From assembly GCF_029846175.1 (NCBI RefSeq), contig NZ_JARWAC010000019.1, forward strand, positions 1-64,000: DNA of 64,000 bases, in the 5' to 3' direction. The stretch comes from Sphaerisporangium sp. TRM90804. Its GTDB lineage: Bacteria > Actinomycetota > Actinomycetes > Streptosporangiales > Streptosporangiaceae. Within the stretch, counting starts at the first letter, position 1; each line of letters starts with the position of its first letter. This document shows positions 17,534-26,526 of this stretch, in pieces. Below the pieces are notes generated by a model. The model saw nothing but the letters and a program-made list of their open reading frames with translations. It had not been told where the DNA came from and did no database searches. The position numbers and the translations under genes are program-made.

Positions 17534-18690
17534 AGCATTTCCTCCAGGTCGTCACGACCGGCTCTACCGGATGCGGGGGGTGCCGCGTGCTCGTCCAGGA
17601 CGCCGGCCATGGCGCGCCGGAAGGCGTCCATCTCCTGGGCGGTCCCGATCGACACACGCAGCCACTCGGGCGGCCCGACCTCGCGGATCAGCACGCCTCG
17701 GCGCAGCAGGCCCTCCCAGACCGCGCGGCGGTCGGGGAAGCGGCCGAACAGCACGAAGTTGGCGTCGGAGTCGGCGACGGCCAGCCCGCGGGCCCGCAGC
17801 CAGGCGACGCAGGCGTCCCGCTCGGCGCGCAGCCGGTCGACCGTGCCGAGCAGCTCGCCGCGGTGCGCCAGCGCGACCCGCGCCGCCGTCTGGGTGAGCG
17901 TGGACAGATGGTACGGCAGGCGCACCAGCAGCAGCGCCTCGATCACCGCGGGGTCGGCCGCGAGGTACCCGAGCCGCGTGCCGGCCATGGCGAACGCCTT
18001 GGACATGGTGCGGGTGACGATCAGCCGCGGGTTGCCGGGCAGCAGGGTGAGCGCGCTCGGCGTGCCGGTGCGGGCGAACTCGAAGTAGGCCTCGTCGACC
18101 ACCACCATGCCGGGCGCGGCCGTCACCACCTGCTCGATGACCTCCAGCGGCAGCGCCGTGCCGGTGGGGTTGTTCGGGCTGGTCAGGAAGACGATGTCGG
18201 GCCGGTGCTCCTTGACGGCGGCGACCGCGCGGGCGGGGTCGATGCCGAAGTCGCGCTCGCGGGCGCCGGCGATCCAGCGGGTGGAGGTGCCCGTGGTGAT
18301 GATCGGGTGCATGGAGTAGGACGGCTCGAACCCCATCGCCGACCTGCCGTGGCCGCCGAACGCCTGCAGGATCTGCTGGAGCACCTCGTTGGAGCCGTTG
18401 GCGGCCCACACCTGGCCGGGCTCCAGCCCGTGGCCGAGGTAGGCCGCGAGGTCGTCGCGCAGGGCGACGGCGTCGCGGTCGGGGTAGCGGTTCAGCTCGC
18501 CCGCGCCGGCGCGCACGGCCTCGGCGAGGTCGGCCACCAGCCCCGCGGACGGCGGGTAGGGGTTCTCGTTGGTGTTCAGCCGGACCGGCACGTCGATCTG
18601 CGGCGCCCCGTAGGGCGTGCGGCCCCGCAGGTCGTCGCGGATCGGCAGCTCTTCCAGCCGCGCGCGCTCCGCGCGCCCGGCGCCGGTCAT
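17530..18690 (-). CDS. hisC: Histidinol-phosphate aminotransferase
   Basis: A 386-residue PLP-dependent class I/II aminotransferase. Lys231 in [17 protein letters not shown] is the Schiff-base residue. NENPYPPS near the N-terminus, SPNNPTG (171-177) and [10 protein letters not shown] (196-205) are the other family landmarks. The ATG at 18690 overlaps the hisD stop as ATGA; the open frame extends into hisD, but that part is a shadow. It transfers an amino group from glutamate to imidazole acetol phosphate. Confidence 0.96.
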   Translation of the reverse strand: MTGAGRAERARLEELPIRDDLRGRTPYGAPQIDVPVRLNTNENPYPPSAGLVADLAEAVRAGAGELNRYPDRDAVALRDDLAAYLGHGLEPGQVWAANGSNEVLQQILQAFGGHGRSAMGFEPSYSMHPIITTGTSTRWIAGARERDFGIDPARAVAAVKEHRPDIVFLTSPNNPTGTALPLEVIEQVVTAAPGMVVVDEAYFEFARTGTPSALTLLPGNPRLIVTRTMSKAFAMAGTRLGYLAADPAVIEALLLVRLPYHLSTLTQTAARVALAHRGELLGTVDRLRAERDACVAWLRARGLAVADSDANFVLFGRFPDRRAVWEGLLRRGVLIREVGPPEWLRVSIGTAQEMDAFRRAMAGVLDEHAAPPASGRAGRDDLEEML

Positions 18691-19991
18691 CGGGGATCCT
18701 CGGGGAACCTGGCCCTGACGGCGGCGCCGTGTGCGGGGAGGTCCTCGGCCTCGGCGAGGGCGTAGACGTGCGGCGCGGCCTCGGCCAGCGCCTCGCGGGT
18801 GTAGTCGACCACGTGGATGCCGCGCAGGAAGGTCTGCACCGACAGGCCGGAGGAGTGGCAGGCGCAGCCGCCCGTGGGCAGCACGTGGTTGGAGCCGGCC
18901 ATGTAGTCGCCGAGGGAGACCGGGGCGTACGGGCCGATGAAGATCGCGCCGGCGTTGCGGACCCGGGCGGCCACCGCGTGCGCGTCGGCCGTGTGGATCT
19001 CCAGGTGCTCGGCGGCGTAGGCGTCGACCACCTGGAGCCCGTCGTCCAGGCTCGACACCAGCACGATGCCCGACTGCTGACCGGCCAGCGCCTCGGCGAT
19101 GCGCTCGGAGTGGCGGGTGACGGCCACCTGCCCGGGCAGCTCCTTCTCGACCGCCTCGGCCAGCCGCTCGCTGGTGGTCACCAGGACGGCCGCGGCGATG
19201 ACGTCGTGCTCGGCCTGACTGATCAGGTCGGCGGCGACGTGCGCCGGGTCGGCGGTGTCGTCGGCCAGGACGGCGATCTCGGTCGGGCCGGCCTCGGAGT
19301 CGATGCCGATGCGCCCCTTGAGCAGGCGCTTGGCGGCGGCGACCCAGATGTTGCCGGGGCCGGTGACCATGCGCACCGGCGGGCACTCCTCGGTGCCGTA
19401 GGCGAACATCGCCACGGCCTGCGCGCCGCCGACGGCGTACACCTCGTCGACCTCCAGCAGGGCGCACGCCGCGAGGATCGTGGGATGCGGCAGCCCGCCG
19501 AAGCCGGCCTGCGGGGGCGAGCTGACGGCCAGCGAGGGCACGCCGGCCTCCTGCGCGGGCACGACGTTCATCACGACGCTCGACGGATAGACCGCGCGCC
19601 CGCCTGGGACGTACAGACCCACCCGCTCGACCGGCACCCAGCGCTCGGTGACGGTGCCGCCCACCACCACGTGCGTGGTGGTGTCGGTGCGCCGCTGGTC
19701 GCGGTGGACCAGGCGGGCCCGGCGGATCGACTCCTCCAGCGCGGCGCGCACGGCGGGGTCGAGCGCGGCGAGCGCCTCGCCGAGCGCCTCCACCGGCACG
19801 CGCGTCGAGGTGAGCTCGACGCCGTCGAGGCGGGCGGTGATCTCTCGCACGGCCGCCACGCCCCTATGGCGCACGTCGTCACACAGGAGGCGCGTCTTGG
19901 CGAGAGCGGCCTCCACGTCGAGCTCGGCGCGGGGCAGCACCGCGCGCAGATCGTCCGGCAGCGTGCCGCGCAGGTCGATACGGGATATCAC
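18687..19991 (-). CDS. hisD: Histidinol dehydrogenase
   Basis: HisD performs the last two oxidations of histidine synthesis with NAD and zinc. The 434-residue product contains [23 protein letters not shown] and the signature [14 protein letters not shown], and ends with the [15 protein letters not shown] segment. It leads the his operon. The GTG at 19991 has a leaderless -10 hexamer 6 bp upstream and no ribosome binding site, so the operon message probably begins at the start codon. Confidence 0.97.
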   Translation of the reverse strand: MISRIDLRGTLPDDLRAVLPRAELDVEAALAKTRLLCDDVRHRGVAAVREITARLDGVELTSTRVPVEALGEALAALDPAVRAALEESIRRARLVHRDQRRTDTTTHVVVGGTVTERWVPVERVGLYVPGGRAVYPSSVVMNVVPAQEAGVPSLAVSSPPQAGFGGLPHPTILAACALLEVDEVYAVGGAQAVAMFAYGTEECPPVRMVTGPGNIWVAAAKRLLKGRIGIDSEAGPTEIAVLADDTADPAHVAADLISQAEHDVIAAAVLVTTSERLAEAVEKELPGQVAVTRHSERIAEALAGQQSGIVLVSSLDDGLQVVDAYAAEHLEIHTADAHAVAARVRNAGAIFIGPYAPVSLGDYMAGSNHVLPTGGCACHSSGLSVQTFLRGIHVVDYTREALAEAAPHVYALAEAEDLPAHGAAVRARFPEDPR

Positions 19992-19997
19992 CGGACC

Positions 19998-20003
19998 AGT
20001 CTA
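19998..20003 (-). promoter_or_regulatory. Leaderless -10 element of the his operon
   Basis: On the minus strand TAGACT ends 6 bp before the hisD GTG (19991), with GGTCCG between. This places the transcription start at or next to the start codon. No attenuator with histidine codons can lie upstream, so regulation must act at initiation or elsewhere. Confidence 0.65.
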
Positions 20004-20080
20004 CGGAGGGTGGCGCCGGGGTCCGGTTCGTGTCCGCGATCCGGGACGCTTCCTTTACATTGTAGATTCTTATGTGGCGT

Positions 20081-20086
20081 TAAGCT
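20081..20086 (+). promoter_or_regulatory. Leaderless -10 element of ybaK
   Basis: TAAGCT ends 7 bp before the GTG at 20094, with a pyrimidine-rich TGCCCCC spacer and no ribosome binding site. An AT-rich stretch including TTTACA (20054-20059) lies upstream. Confidence 0.65.
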
Positions 20087-20093
20087 TGCCCCC

Positions 20094-20594
20094 GTGAGCA
20101 AGACGAAGAGCAAGGGCGGCCAGGGCACCCCGGCCACCGTGGCCCTCGCGGCCGCGAAGGTCGCGTTCACCCTGCACCCCTACGACCACGACGCCGCCGC
20201 CCAGGCTTACGGCGAGGAGGCCGCCGACGCCCTCGGCGTGCCGCACGAGCGCATCTTCAAGACCCTGGTGGCCGAGGTCGACACCGGCCTGGCCGTGGCC
20301 GTCGTCCCCGTGGCCGGGAAACTCGACCTGAAGGCCCTCGCCGCGGCCCTCGGCGGCAAGCGCGCCGCCATGGCCGACACCGCCAAGGTCGAGCGCACCA
20401 CCGGCTACGTCGTCGGCGGCATCAGCCCCCTGGGCCAGCGCAAGGCCCTGCCCACCGTCGTCGACGCCTCGGCCCTCGGCTTCGACACGATCTACTTCTC
20501 CGCCGGCCGCCGCGGCCTCCAGATCGAGACCGCCCCGGCCGACCTCGTCCGCCTCACCCGCGCGATCACCGCGCCGATCGGCAAGGCGTCTTAG
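20094..20594 (+). CDS. ybaK: YbaK-type Cys-tRNA(Pro) deacylase
   Basis: A 166-residue trans-editing enzyme that hydrolyses Cys-tRNA(Pro). Recognisable segments are HPYDHD, the FKTLVAEVD strand, VPVAGKLDLKALAAALGGKRA (with the conserved lysine), and VGGISPLGQRKALPTVVD. The GTG at 20094 follows a leaderless -10 hexamer. An in-frame upstream extension covers the antisense of hisD and is rejected. Divergent from hisD. Confidence 0.93.
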   Translation: MSKTKSKGGQGTPATVALAAAKVAFTLHPYDHDAAAQAYGEEAADALGVPHERIFKTLVAEVDTGLAVAVVPVAGKLDLKALAAALGGKRAAMADTAKVERTTGYVVGGISPLGQRKALPTVVDASALGFDTIYFSAGRRGLQIETAPADLVRLTRAITAPIGKAS

Positions 20595-20735
20595 CCCATC
20601 TTCTTGGTAGCCGACTAATACCGACATATCTCATTTATCGGTTTTCACCAGATCCTTGCGTGACGGAAGTATCGGGTTCGGGAAACAGATTCCGGATCTC
20701 GGCCATTAACGACGTCGCGATAAGTGCCGCTCAAT

Positions 20736-20741
20736 TAGCAT
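20736..20741 (+). promoter_or_regulatory. Leaderless -10 element of the NACHT-WD40 gene
   Basis: TAGCAT ends 6 bp before the GTG at 20748, with TCCAGG between. The 153-bp region from 20595 is noticeably more AT-rich than its surroundings, which fits a dedicated promoter. Confidence 0.6.
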
Positions 20742-20747
20742 TCCAGG

Positions 20748-23700
20748 GTGTCGCGCCCCTCCCGCCGCGCCCTGCGCCTCGGCGCCGCCCTCGTCCTGGC
20801 GCTCTCCTTCGTGGCGCTGGCGATCTGGATGGCGAGCTCCGACCTCACCGAGAACGACTCCCTGGCCAGCATTCTGAGCCTGTTCGTCGGCCTTATCGCG
20901 CTCGGTTTGACGGCGGCCGACTTCCTGCGCGGCGACGCCGGGCGGCTGGCCCCCGCGGCACTGGCCGACGATCTGGCGAGCACCGTCGAGGGGCAGTGGC
21001 TCGACGAGGCCCGGGCGCGCGGCCTGCGCGACCTCGGGGTGCTGCCGCTGAGCTGGTCGGCCACCGAGCGCGACGTGAGCGACCGCATGGGGGGGCCGGG
21101 CGGCCGGTCCGAGGCCGGGCGGGTCCTGCGCATGCGCCTCGACGGCCGGTTGGAGGGCTCGTTCGAGGAGGCCACGCGGCGGCTCGCCGCGCGGTACCGG
21201 CAGGTGCGCAGCGGGCGGCTGGTGATCCTGGGCGAGCCGGGCTCGGGCAAGTCCGTGCTGGCCGTCCTGCTCACCCTGGGCCTGCTCGACGGCAGGGCCC
21301 GCGAGACGGGCGCGCCGGTGCCGGTGCTGCTGGCGGCCTCGTCCTGGGACCCCCTGGGGGAGTCCATGGACGAATGGGTCGTCCGCACCCTGGCCACCTC
21401 GTACTACAGCGGCCGGACGCAGATCGCCCGGCTGCTGCACGACCGGGGCCTGCTGCTGCCGATCGTCGACGGCCTGGACGAGATCCCCGAGTCGGCGCGC
21501 AGGAGCGCGGTCCGCGCGATCGGCAGGGCCATCGGACGCGACCGCCCCGTCGTGGTGACCTGCCGGTCGGCCGAGTACGAGGACGTGATCGCCGGCGGGG
21601 TCCCGGCGCTGCGCCGCGCCCCCGTGGTCGAGGTGGCCCCCGTGCCGGCGCAGGACGTCATCGGCTACCTCAAGGAGATCGACTGGCCGGACGGCACCGA
21701 CTGGGGCCCCGTCCACCGGCGTCTGCTGACCGACGCGTCCAGCCCGGTCGCCACCGCCCTGTCCACCCCGCTCATGGTGTCCATGGCCCGGCGCGTCTAC
21801 CAGCGGTGCGGCGGCGACCCGGCCGAGCTGCTCGACGAGGCCAGGTTCGACTGCCGCCACGCCGTGGAGGACCACGTCATCGACCGCATGGTCGACGCCG
21901 CCTACACCCCCGAGCCGCCGGCGGGGGCGGCCGGAGTCCCCGGTCCCCCACCCGGCGCGGCGGCGGCGCGCAGGCACCTGATCTTCCTGGCCCGTTACCT
22001 GCATCACCACCGCGAGCGTGATCTGGCCTGGTGGCTGCTCAGCCGGCGCCTGCTGTCCCCCTGGGTGGCCCCCGGCATCGGGCTGCTGGCCGGAGGGCTC
22101 TCCATGGCCCTGCTGATGGTGGTCCTGCGCTGGCAGGTCTCCCAGGCGGTCGAAGGCGCCGATCTGATCGGGATCCTGGGCCTCGGCGCGTGGGTGGGCG
22201 GCGTCTTCTCCGCGCTCGCCATGGTCGCCTGGTACATCGGCGGCGGCGGGACCCCGGGCGGGCTGTCGTTCTCGACGGCGGGCTCGCTCGCCCGACTCCG
22301 GCGGGGATTCGGCACCGGGGTGGCGCTCACCGCCATCCCGGCCATACCGGCGCTGGCCGGCGGCGCGATCGCCGTCTCCATCCAGAGCGGGCCGTGGAGC
22401 GCCGCCGAGACCATGGCCTACTGGGCGTACATGGTGATGACCGCCGGGCTCGCCGTGGTGGTCGGCCTGGCGCTGGCCGTCCACAACTGGCTGCACGGGC
22501 CGCCGTCGCGCTCGACGCGGGCGAGCCCGCTCGGCTTCCTCCGGCAGGACCGCAGATCGTCCCTGGTCGGCGCGGTCGCCGCGGGCGCGGTGCTGGCGGT
22601 GGCCCTGGGCCCCGGCCTGGTCATCAGCCGCGTGATCGCGCGGATCGCCGTGACGGCACGAGCGGGGTGGTCGGCGGAACCCTCCCTGGGCGAGTTCCTG
22701 TTCCTCGCCGACCGGGAGGTCGCCGAGACGCTCGGCATCCTCCAGCAGCTCGAGATCTCGGCCCTGCTCGGCGTCGGCCTGGCCCTGCTGATCCTGCTGA
22801 CGAGGGCGTGGCCGCGGTTCGCGCTGGCCCGGCTGCTTCTCGCGGCCCAGGGGCGCCTGCCCTGGCGGCTGCTGGGCTTCCTCGCCCACGCGCGGGAGCA
22901 GGAGCTGCTGCGCCAGTCAGGCGGGGTGTACCAGTTCCGGCACATCCGCGTGCAGGAATGGCTCGCCACGCAACCGCTCACCAGCCCCGGCGCGCCGGAG
23001 AGGACCAGGCGAAGGCGCCGCGTCCTGTGGACGACGGCCGCCGCCGGGGTCGCGGCGCTGATCTCCGTGTCCGTGGTGGGGAACCTGCCCCGCGACGACT
23101 CGCGAAGCACCGTCTTCGCCGTCGACTGGGGGTCCTTCGTCCTCAGCGAGGACGGGTCGACCATCGTCCGCGCCGTACGAAGCGGCGGGAGAGGCGAATC
23201 CGTCCACGTCCACTCGATCGACACCCGCACCGGCGGGCAGCGCCTCAGGCTCACCACGACCGGCTCGTCCGACTGGATGGTTCTCAGCGCGGACGGGGCG
23301 TTCCTGGCCGTGGGCACCACCTCGACCACGGAGCACGGGGTGAGCGTCATGAGCCTCTGGGAGGTCGCCTCCGGCCGTCTTCGTCATCGTCTCGCGGAAA
23401 GGGGCTCATCCATCGACGCGGTGCTGTTCAGCCCGCGACGGTCCACCGTGGCCGTCGCCAGCAGCACCAACGGGGACGAGATCGTCGGCACGGTGCGCCT
23501 CGTGGACCTCACCACGGGCCAGACCCGCACCGAGGTGAAGGTCCCCGGCGGAGGCGTCGGCCACCTGGAGTTCAGCCCGGACGGCGGGCGCCTCGCCATC
23601 CGCGGTTTCGGCGGCCCCGCCCTGCTGTGGGACACGGCCGGCGGCCGAGAGAGCCACAGGCTCACCGGGCCCACCGGAACGGTCGACGCGGTGGTGTTCA

Positions 23701-24191
23701 GCCCTGATGGCGCGCAAGCCGCCACCACCAGCCAGGACGCGGACGAGAACGGCTCCAGCAGCGTCATCCTGTGGGACACCGCCTCCGGCCGCGAACTCCA
23801 CCGCGTCACCCGTCACGGCGCCATCGTCCACATGGCCGCCTACAGCCCCGACGGCACCCGCATCGCGATCGCCGCGACCGGTAACGCCGACGACGGGCGC
23901 ACCGACGTCGACCTCTGTGACGCCGCGACCGGCCGGCGGTGCCGGCGGCTCACCGGTCATCCCAGCCCGGTGCACGCGCTGGCCTTCAACCCCGACGGCT
24001 CCACCCTGGCGACCGGCGACTTGGAAGGCGTCATCCGGCTGTGGGACACCGCGACCGGCCGGCAGCTCCACCGGCTCACCGGTCACACCGACCAGGTGTC
24101 CATGATCAGGTTTCACCCCGGCGGCTCCGCCCTGATCAGCCAGGGCGAGGACCGGACCGTACGCCTATGGGACCTCGACCGGCTGGGCTGA
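20748..24191 (+). CDS. Transmembrane NACHT NTPase with C-terminal WD40 propeller
   Basis: A 1147-residue STAND-type protein. Two N-terminal hydrophobic segments lie at about 7-28 and 40-58. The NACHT domain has Walker A GEPGSGKS near 162 and Walker B LLPIVDGLDEIPE near 236-248. Six hydrophobic segments lie between about 437 and 690, followed by a soluble segment (RLPWRLLGFLAHAREQELLRQ... with GVYQFRHIRVQEWLA) typical of actinobacterial NACHT proteins. Another hydrophobic segment near 760 precedes about seven WD-like units ending LWDTATGR or similar (780-1147). STAND NTPases are signalling or immune switches. If the NACHT is cytoplasmic, counting helices puts the propeller outside (inference). 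The gene is monocistronic between ybaK and an amidase. Its partner or trigger is unknown. Confidence 0.88.
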   Translation: MSRPSRRALRLGAALVLALSFVALAIWMASSDLTENDSLASILSLFVGLIALGLTAADFLRGDAGRLAPAALADDLASTVEGQWLDEARARGLRDLGVLPLSWSATERDVSDRMGGPGGRSEAGRVLRMRLDGRLEGSFEEATRRLAARYRQVRSGRLVILGEPGSGKSVLAVLLTLGLLDGRARETGAPVPVLLAASSWDPLGESMDEWVVRTLATSYYSGRTQIARLLHDRGLLLPIVDGLDEIPESARRSAVRAIGRAIGRDRPVVVTCRSAEYEDVIAGGVPALRRAPVVEVAPVPAQDVIGYLKEIDWPDGTDWGPVHRRLLTDASSPVATALSTPLMVSMARRVYQRCGGDPAELLDEARFDCRHAVEDHVIDRMVDAAYTPEPPAGAAGVPGPPPGAAAARRHLIFLARYLHHHRERDLAWWLLSRRLLSPWVAPGIGLLAGGLSMALLMVVLRWQVSQAVEGADLIGILGLGAWVGGVFSALAMVAWYIGGGGTPGGLSFSTAGSLARLRRGFGTGVALTAIPAIPALAGGAIAVSIQSGPWSAAETMAYWAYMVMTAGLAVVVGLALAVHNWLHGPPSRSTRASPLGFLRQDRRSSLVGAVAAGAVLAVALGPGLVISRVIARIAVTARAGWSAEPSLGEFLFLADREVAETLGILQQLEISALLGVGLALLILLTRAWPRFALARLLLAAQGRLPWRLLGFLAHAREQELLRQSGGVYQFRHIRVQEWLATQPLTSPGAPERTRRRRRVLWTTAAAGVAALISVSVVGNLPRDDSRSTVFAVDWGSFVLSEDGSTIVRAVRSGGRGESVHVHSIDTRTGGQRLRLTTTGSSDWMVLSADGAFLAVGTTSTTEHGVSVMSLWEVASGRLRHRLAERGSSIDAVLFSPRRSTVAVASSTNGDEIVGTVRLVDLTTGQTRTEVKVPGGGVGHLEFSPDGGRLAIRGFGGPALLWDTAGGRESHRLTGPTGTVDAVVFSPDGAQAATTSQDADENGSSSVILWDTASGRELHRVTRHGAIVHMAAYSPDGTRIAIAATGNADDGRTDVDLCDAATGRRCRRLTGHPSPVHALAFNPDGSTLATGDLEGVIRLWDTATGRQLHRLTGHTDQVSMIRFHPGGSALISQGEDRTVRLWDLDRLG

Positions 24192-24270
24192 CGGCATCAC
24201 GCGGCTCCCGGAGAAGATCGCCGGGCGGCTTGGCAGGCCTTGCCGTCGTGTCGCGGCGATCGGGCGAGCA

Positions 24271-24291
24271 GACTGGCGGTAGCCGCCAGTC
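24271..24291 (+). promoter_or_regulatory. Palindromic operator candidate upstream of the amidase
   Basis: GACTGGCGG-TAG-CCGCCAGTC (24271-24291) is a perfect inverted repeat with 9-bp arms, centred 31 bp before the amidase GTG and 10 bp before its ribosome binding site. Position and symmetry fit a repressor operator or a regulatory hairpin in the leader. It could instead be the terminator of the NACHT gene, though it lies 80 bp past that stop. Confidence 0.5.
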
Positions 24292-24311
24292 GCCTGCCCG
24301 AGGAGCGAGAA

Positions 24312-25718
24312 GTGACCGAGCTGCACTACATGTCCGCCACCGAGCTGGCCGGGTTGCTGCGGGGTGGGCGGGTCAGCGCGGTCGAGGTGGCCGAGGCGCA
24401 TCTGCGGCGGATCGAGCGGGTCAACGGGGAGGTCAACGCGATCGTCACGCTCACGGCCGAGCGGGCGCTGGACGAGGCGCGGGCCCTGGACGAGGCGTTC
24501 GCCCGGGGCCGGGAGCCCGGCGCGTTGCACGGGGTGCCGATCGCGTTCAAGGACCTGACCGACACGGCCGGCATCCGCACCACGTACGGGTCGCCGCTGT
24601 TCGCCGACCACGTGCCGGACGCCGACGCGCTGGTGGTGCGGCGGGCCCGTGAGGCCGGGGCGGTGACGGTGGGCAAGACGAACACGCCGGAGTTCGGCAC
24701 CGGGTCGCACACCGTCAACGCGATCTTCGGGGCCACGCGGAACCCCTACGACCTGGGCAGGAGCTCGGGCGGCAGCAGCGGCGGCGCGGCGGCGGCGCTG
24801 GCCTCGGGCATGGTGGCCCTGGCCGACGGGTCCGACATGGGCGGGTCGCTGCGCAACCCGGCCTCGTTCTGCAACGTCGTCGGCCTGCGTCCGACGCCCG
24901 GGCGGGTGCCGGACGCCTCCCCCACCCTGGCCTGGTTCACCCTGGGCGTCTCCGGCCCCATGGCCAGGACGGTCGCCGACGCGGCGCTGATGATGAGCGT
25001 CATCTCCGGCTTCGCGCCCACCTCGCCGTTCGCCGTCCGCGAGGACGGCTCCGCCTTCGCCGGGCCGCTGGAGCCCGGCGTCGAGGGCATGCGGATCGCC
25101 TGGAGCCCCGACCTCGGCGGCCTGCCCGTGGACCCGGACACCGCCGCCGTCACCGCGCGCGCCACCGGCGTGCTGGCCGACCTCGGCGCCAAGGTGGAGC
25201 AGGTGGAGCTGGACCTGTCGGAAGCCGAGGACGCGTTCCGCACCTACCGCGCCTGGTACTACGCCACGACGTTCGGCGGGCTGCCGCGCGACGGGCTCGG
25301 CGCCAACGTCGCCTGGAACGTCGAGCGGGGGCGCGAGGTCACCGCCGCCGACCTGGCGAGGGCCGAGCGGCTGCGCAGCGGGCTCTTCCAGCGCATGAAC
25401 GCCTTCTTCGACTCCTTCGACCTGCTGGTGGCCCCGGTGAGCCAGGTGCCGCCCTTCCCGGTCGAGCAGCCCTACGTCACCGACGTCGCCGGGACGCCGA
25501 TGCCCGACTACCTCGCCTGGATGCGCTCGGCCTACTGGGTCAGCGTCCTGCACGCGCCGGCGGCCTCGGTGCCTGCCGGCTTCACCCCGGGCGGCCTGCC
25601 CGTGGGCGTGCAGATGGTGGGCCGCCCGTGGGCCGACCACACCGTGCTGCGCGCCGCCCACGCCTTCGAGCGCGCCACCGGCCACGGCGCCGTCCGCCCC
25701 GCCCTGGGCGGCTCCTGA
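24312..25718 (+). CDS. Amidase signature family hydrolase
   Basis: A 468-residue amidase. The Ser-cisSer-Lys triad is visible: Lys80 in PIAFKDLTD, cis-Ser155 in SSGGSSGGAAA and nucleophile Ser179 in GSDMGGSLRNPASF, with the family's standard 24-residue spacing between the serines. The GTG at 24312 has AGGAG 7 bp upstream. Members hydrolyse many amides, including GatA-type glutamine; no gatB/gatC neighbour is present, so it is more likely a catabolic or detoxifying amidase. A palindrome upstream suggests local regulation. Confidence 0.92.
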   Translation: MTELHYMSATELAGLLRGGRVSAVEVAEAHLRRIERVNGEVNAIVTLTAERALDEARALDEAFARGREPGALHGVPIAFKDLTDTAGIRTTYGSPLFADHVPDADALVVRRAREAGAVTVGKTNTPEFGTGSHTVNAIFGATRNPYDLGRSSGGSSGGAAAALASGMVALADGSDMGGSLRNPASFCNVVGLRPTPGRVPDASPTLAWFTLGVSGPMARTVADAALMMSVISGFAPTSPFAVREDGSAFAGPLEPGVEGMRIAWSPDLGGLPVDPDTAAVTARATGVLADLGAKVEQVELDLSEAEDAFRTYRAWYYATTFGGLPRDGLGANVAWNVERGREVTAADLARAERLRSGLFQRMNAFFDSFDLLVAPVSQVPPFPVEQPYVTDVAGTPMPDYLAWMRSAYWVSVLHAPAASVPAGFTPGGLPVGVQMVGRPWADHTVLRAAHAFERATGHGAVRPALGGS

Positions 25719-25784
25719 CCCGGACGCACGCCGACCGGCCCGGACGGCGGCGGTCTCGGGCGCCCGCGACCCCGCCCGTGCCCG

Positions 25785-26411
25785 CTACCGGCGCTCGGGC
25801 GGTGGCGGAAGGGGCGACGGCGGGCCGGACGGCGGCGGCGGCCCAGACGACGGCCCGAACGACGACGGCCCGAACGACGGCGACCCGGGCGGCGGCAGCG
25901 GCGGCGCTCCCCCGTACGGGGTGCGCAGCGGGGACTCGCGGTAGCCCTCGACGGACTCCATGATGCCGAAGACCGCCACCGCCACCAGCGGCCAGCTCAG
26001 CAGCACCCCGTACGCCGTGACGGCGAGCACGTTCACCGTCGTGCCGACGCCGGCCGTGCCGGGGGCCGCGGCCTGCACGGTGGAGGCGTTGAGCGAGGTG
26101 CCGACGGCGAGCGTTAGCCCGCCGGCGGCCAACCCGCCCACGGCGAGCCCGGCCAGCAGGGCCACCGGGCGGCGGTTGCGCGCGACGAGGTAGCCGACGA
26201 CGCCGCAGGCCAGGCCGGCCACGGCGGTGACGCAGGCGAACCAGCCGTCGGCCGCGATGAGGGACTGCGTGGTGGGATCGGCCAGCTGCGGGCCGCCCTC
26301 GGTGACGAGGTACGCCGTGCGGGGTGCGAGCGCCGACCACAGGAGCCCGGCCGCGGCGCCCAGGACGGCCAGCACGACCACGGTAAGCGCGAAGTCGCGC
26401 AGATGTCGCAC
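25785..26411 (-). CDS. DUF2567-like membrane protein with proline-rich tail
   Basis: A 208-residue protein with four hydrophobic segments: FALTVVVLAVLGAAAGLLW, a central ACVTAVAGLACGVVGYLVA, LLAGLAVGGLAAGG and VAVFGIM. A Pro/Ser/Gly-rich C-terminus of about 50 residues follows. Topology and the APRTAYLVTEGGPQLADPTTQSLIAADG loop resemble the DUF2567 family, but I am not certain. The GTG at 26411 has GAGGTGA 5 bp upstream; an ATG at 26459 would add 16 residues without a good site. Divergent from murA. Confidence 0.65.
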   Translation of the reverse strand: MRHLRDFALTVVVLAVLGAAAGLLWSALAPRTAYLVTEGGPQLADPTTQSLIAADGWFACVTAVAGLACGVVGYLVARNRRPVALLAGLAVGGLAAGGLTLAVGTSLNASTVQAAAPGTAGVGTTVNVLAVTAYGVLLSWPLVAVAVFGIMESVEGYRESPLRTPYGGAPPLPPPGSPSFGPSSFGPSSGPPPPSGPPSPLPPPPERR

Positions 26412-26513
26412 CCGATCACCTCGCCTCACCGCCCCCGCGCCGGCCCGCGGATCTGGCATATGTTACCGACGCGGGACCGCCCGCCGCGCCCGAGAGCATT
26501 CCCGGCACATGGT

Positions 26514-26519
26514 TAGGCT
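26514..26519 (+). promoter_or_regulatory. Leaderless -10 element of murA
   Basis: TAGGCT ends 7 bp before the GTG at 26527, with the pyrimidine-rich spacer GTCCCCC. There is no ribosome binding site. This fixes the murA start despite the in-frame extension upstream. Confidence 0.65.
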
Positions 26520-26526
26520 GTCCCCC

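Noticed and set aside
17530-19467. A 645-codon frame reading as one hisC gene
   Set aside because: The first half is antisense-free but out-of-frame hisD sequence; the ATGA overlap at 18687-18690 and homology define the real hisC start.
26227-26526. In-frame N-terminal extension of murA
   Set aside because: The leaderless -10 hexamer and homology both place the start at 26527; the extension is antisense to the DUF2567-like gene.
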